In this document: in pieces, positions 1 through 64,000 of the stretch | Layout: each line of letters begins with the position of its first letter | Position numbering within the stretch: the stretch's first letter is position 1 | NCBI GenBank assembly: GCA_012295275.1 | Contig: CM022679.1 | Coordinates: forward strand, 19,470,342-19,534,341 | Length of the DNA: 64,000 nt | Reading direction: 5' to 3' | Source of the DNA: Chrysomallon squamiferum | Lineage: Eukaryota > Mollusca > Gastropoda > Neomphalida > Peltospiridae | The notes under the pieces: model-generated | Told to the model about the DNA's origin: nothing | Seen by the model: only the letters and a program-made list of their open reading frames with translations | The model's database searches: none | Program-made: the position numbers and the translations under genes

Positions 1-320
1 ATAATAATAATTTTTATTATTATTATTATTATTATTATGAAAGCCACAATGAAATATAAAACTGACAATAATAAAGATAACAGTTTATGTAACAGTATGA
101 GGAATTAGATTTGAACAATTCTGGTATAGTATAAATCTCTCCTCGAATGTTTCTGAAAAAGATAACATGCTATTTATTTGTATCATTTCCAGAAATCTTA
201 AAGACCAGAATATTAAATGAATGTACAGAACTGTGTATTCAAGTTTGCATTCACGCTGAAGTCCTGCCCACTGAAGTTGCTGTTCCCTAAAAAAGTTTAT
301 AGAAGTTCGTAATCACTTAC
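1..320. other. intron, 5' part, beyond the last exon in the window
   Basis: AT-rich sequence starting with an (ATT)n microsatellite at about 1-38. No further cadherin exon with splice sites is visible. The next A exon should lie to the left of the window. Confidence 0.6.

Positions 321-64000
<63,680 letters not shown>

Overview
This window is animal genomic DNA. It is AT-rich, with short spliced exons bounded by GT-AG (rarely GC-AG) introns of roughly 150-970 bases, many microsatellites and a dead Tigger/pogo-type transposon. Apart from that transposon I find one gene, on the minus strand. It runs off both ends of the window, so neither the start codon, signal peptide, membrane segment, cytoplasmic tail nor stop codon is visible. 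The repeat family and the (TATG)n/(CA)n-rich introns would fit a mollusc or another lophotrochozoan, but this is a guess and the sequence does not settle it.

The gene encodes a giant array of cadherin-like repeats. I delimited 118 exons (one partial at the right edge), giving about 6,250 codons with no frameshift or in-frame stop. Every intron is phase 0. Each cadherin repeat of about 104 residues is split over two exon kinds. 'A' exons (58-68 codons) carry the end of one repeat, the inter-repeat linker and the first half of the next. 'B' exons (40-58 codons) carry the middle of the repeat, ending at the Y-x just before the G strand. They are numbered here in transcription order, right to left: B1 (partial), A1, B2, A2 ... 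A59, B60. About 59 repeats lie in the window, more than in whole Fat-family cadherins (34).

Odd and even repeats belong to two alternating classes, and the alternation holds across nearly the whole window, so the amplified unit looks like a two-repeat, four-exon module. Two sub-arrays are visible. The 5' array (about 35-64 kb) has B exons starting SPYKDV/APFN/DPFN and a GDGxAxxYF motif. The 3' array (about 0.3-34 kb) alternates B exons starting D[TK]xxY with B exons starting GxxxYExxGxYPA. One 3'-type module also sits inside the 5' array at 50.8-52.7 kb. Canonical cadherin calcium motifs are only partly kept: A-x-D-x-D and A-x-D-x-G-x-P are common, but LDRE is absent and DxNDNxPxF is replaced by R-[N/D]-x(2,3)-P-x-F.

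Introns hold minisatellites (8.2-8.8 kb, 15.3-15.5 kb, 44.0-44.5 kb), simple repeats, a hairpin at 51.0 kb and the Tigger/pogo relic at 62.6-63.1 kb. I see no RNA genes, no second protein gene and no promoter.
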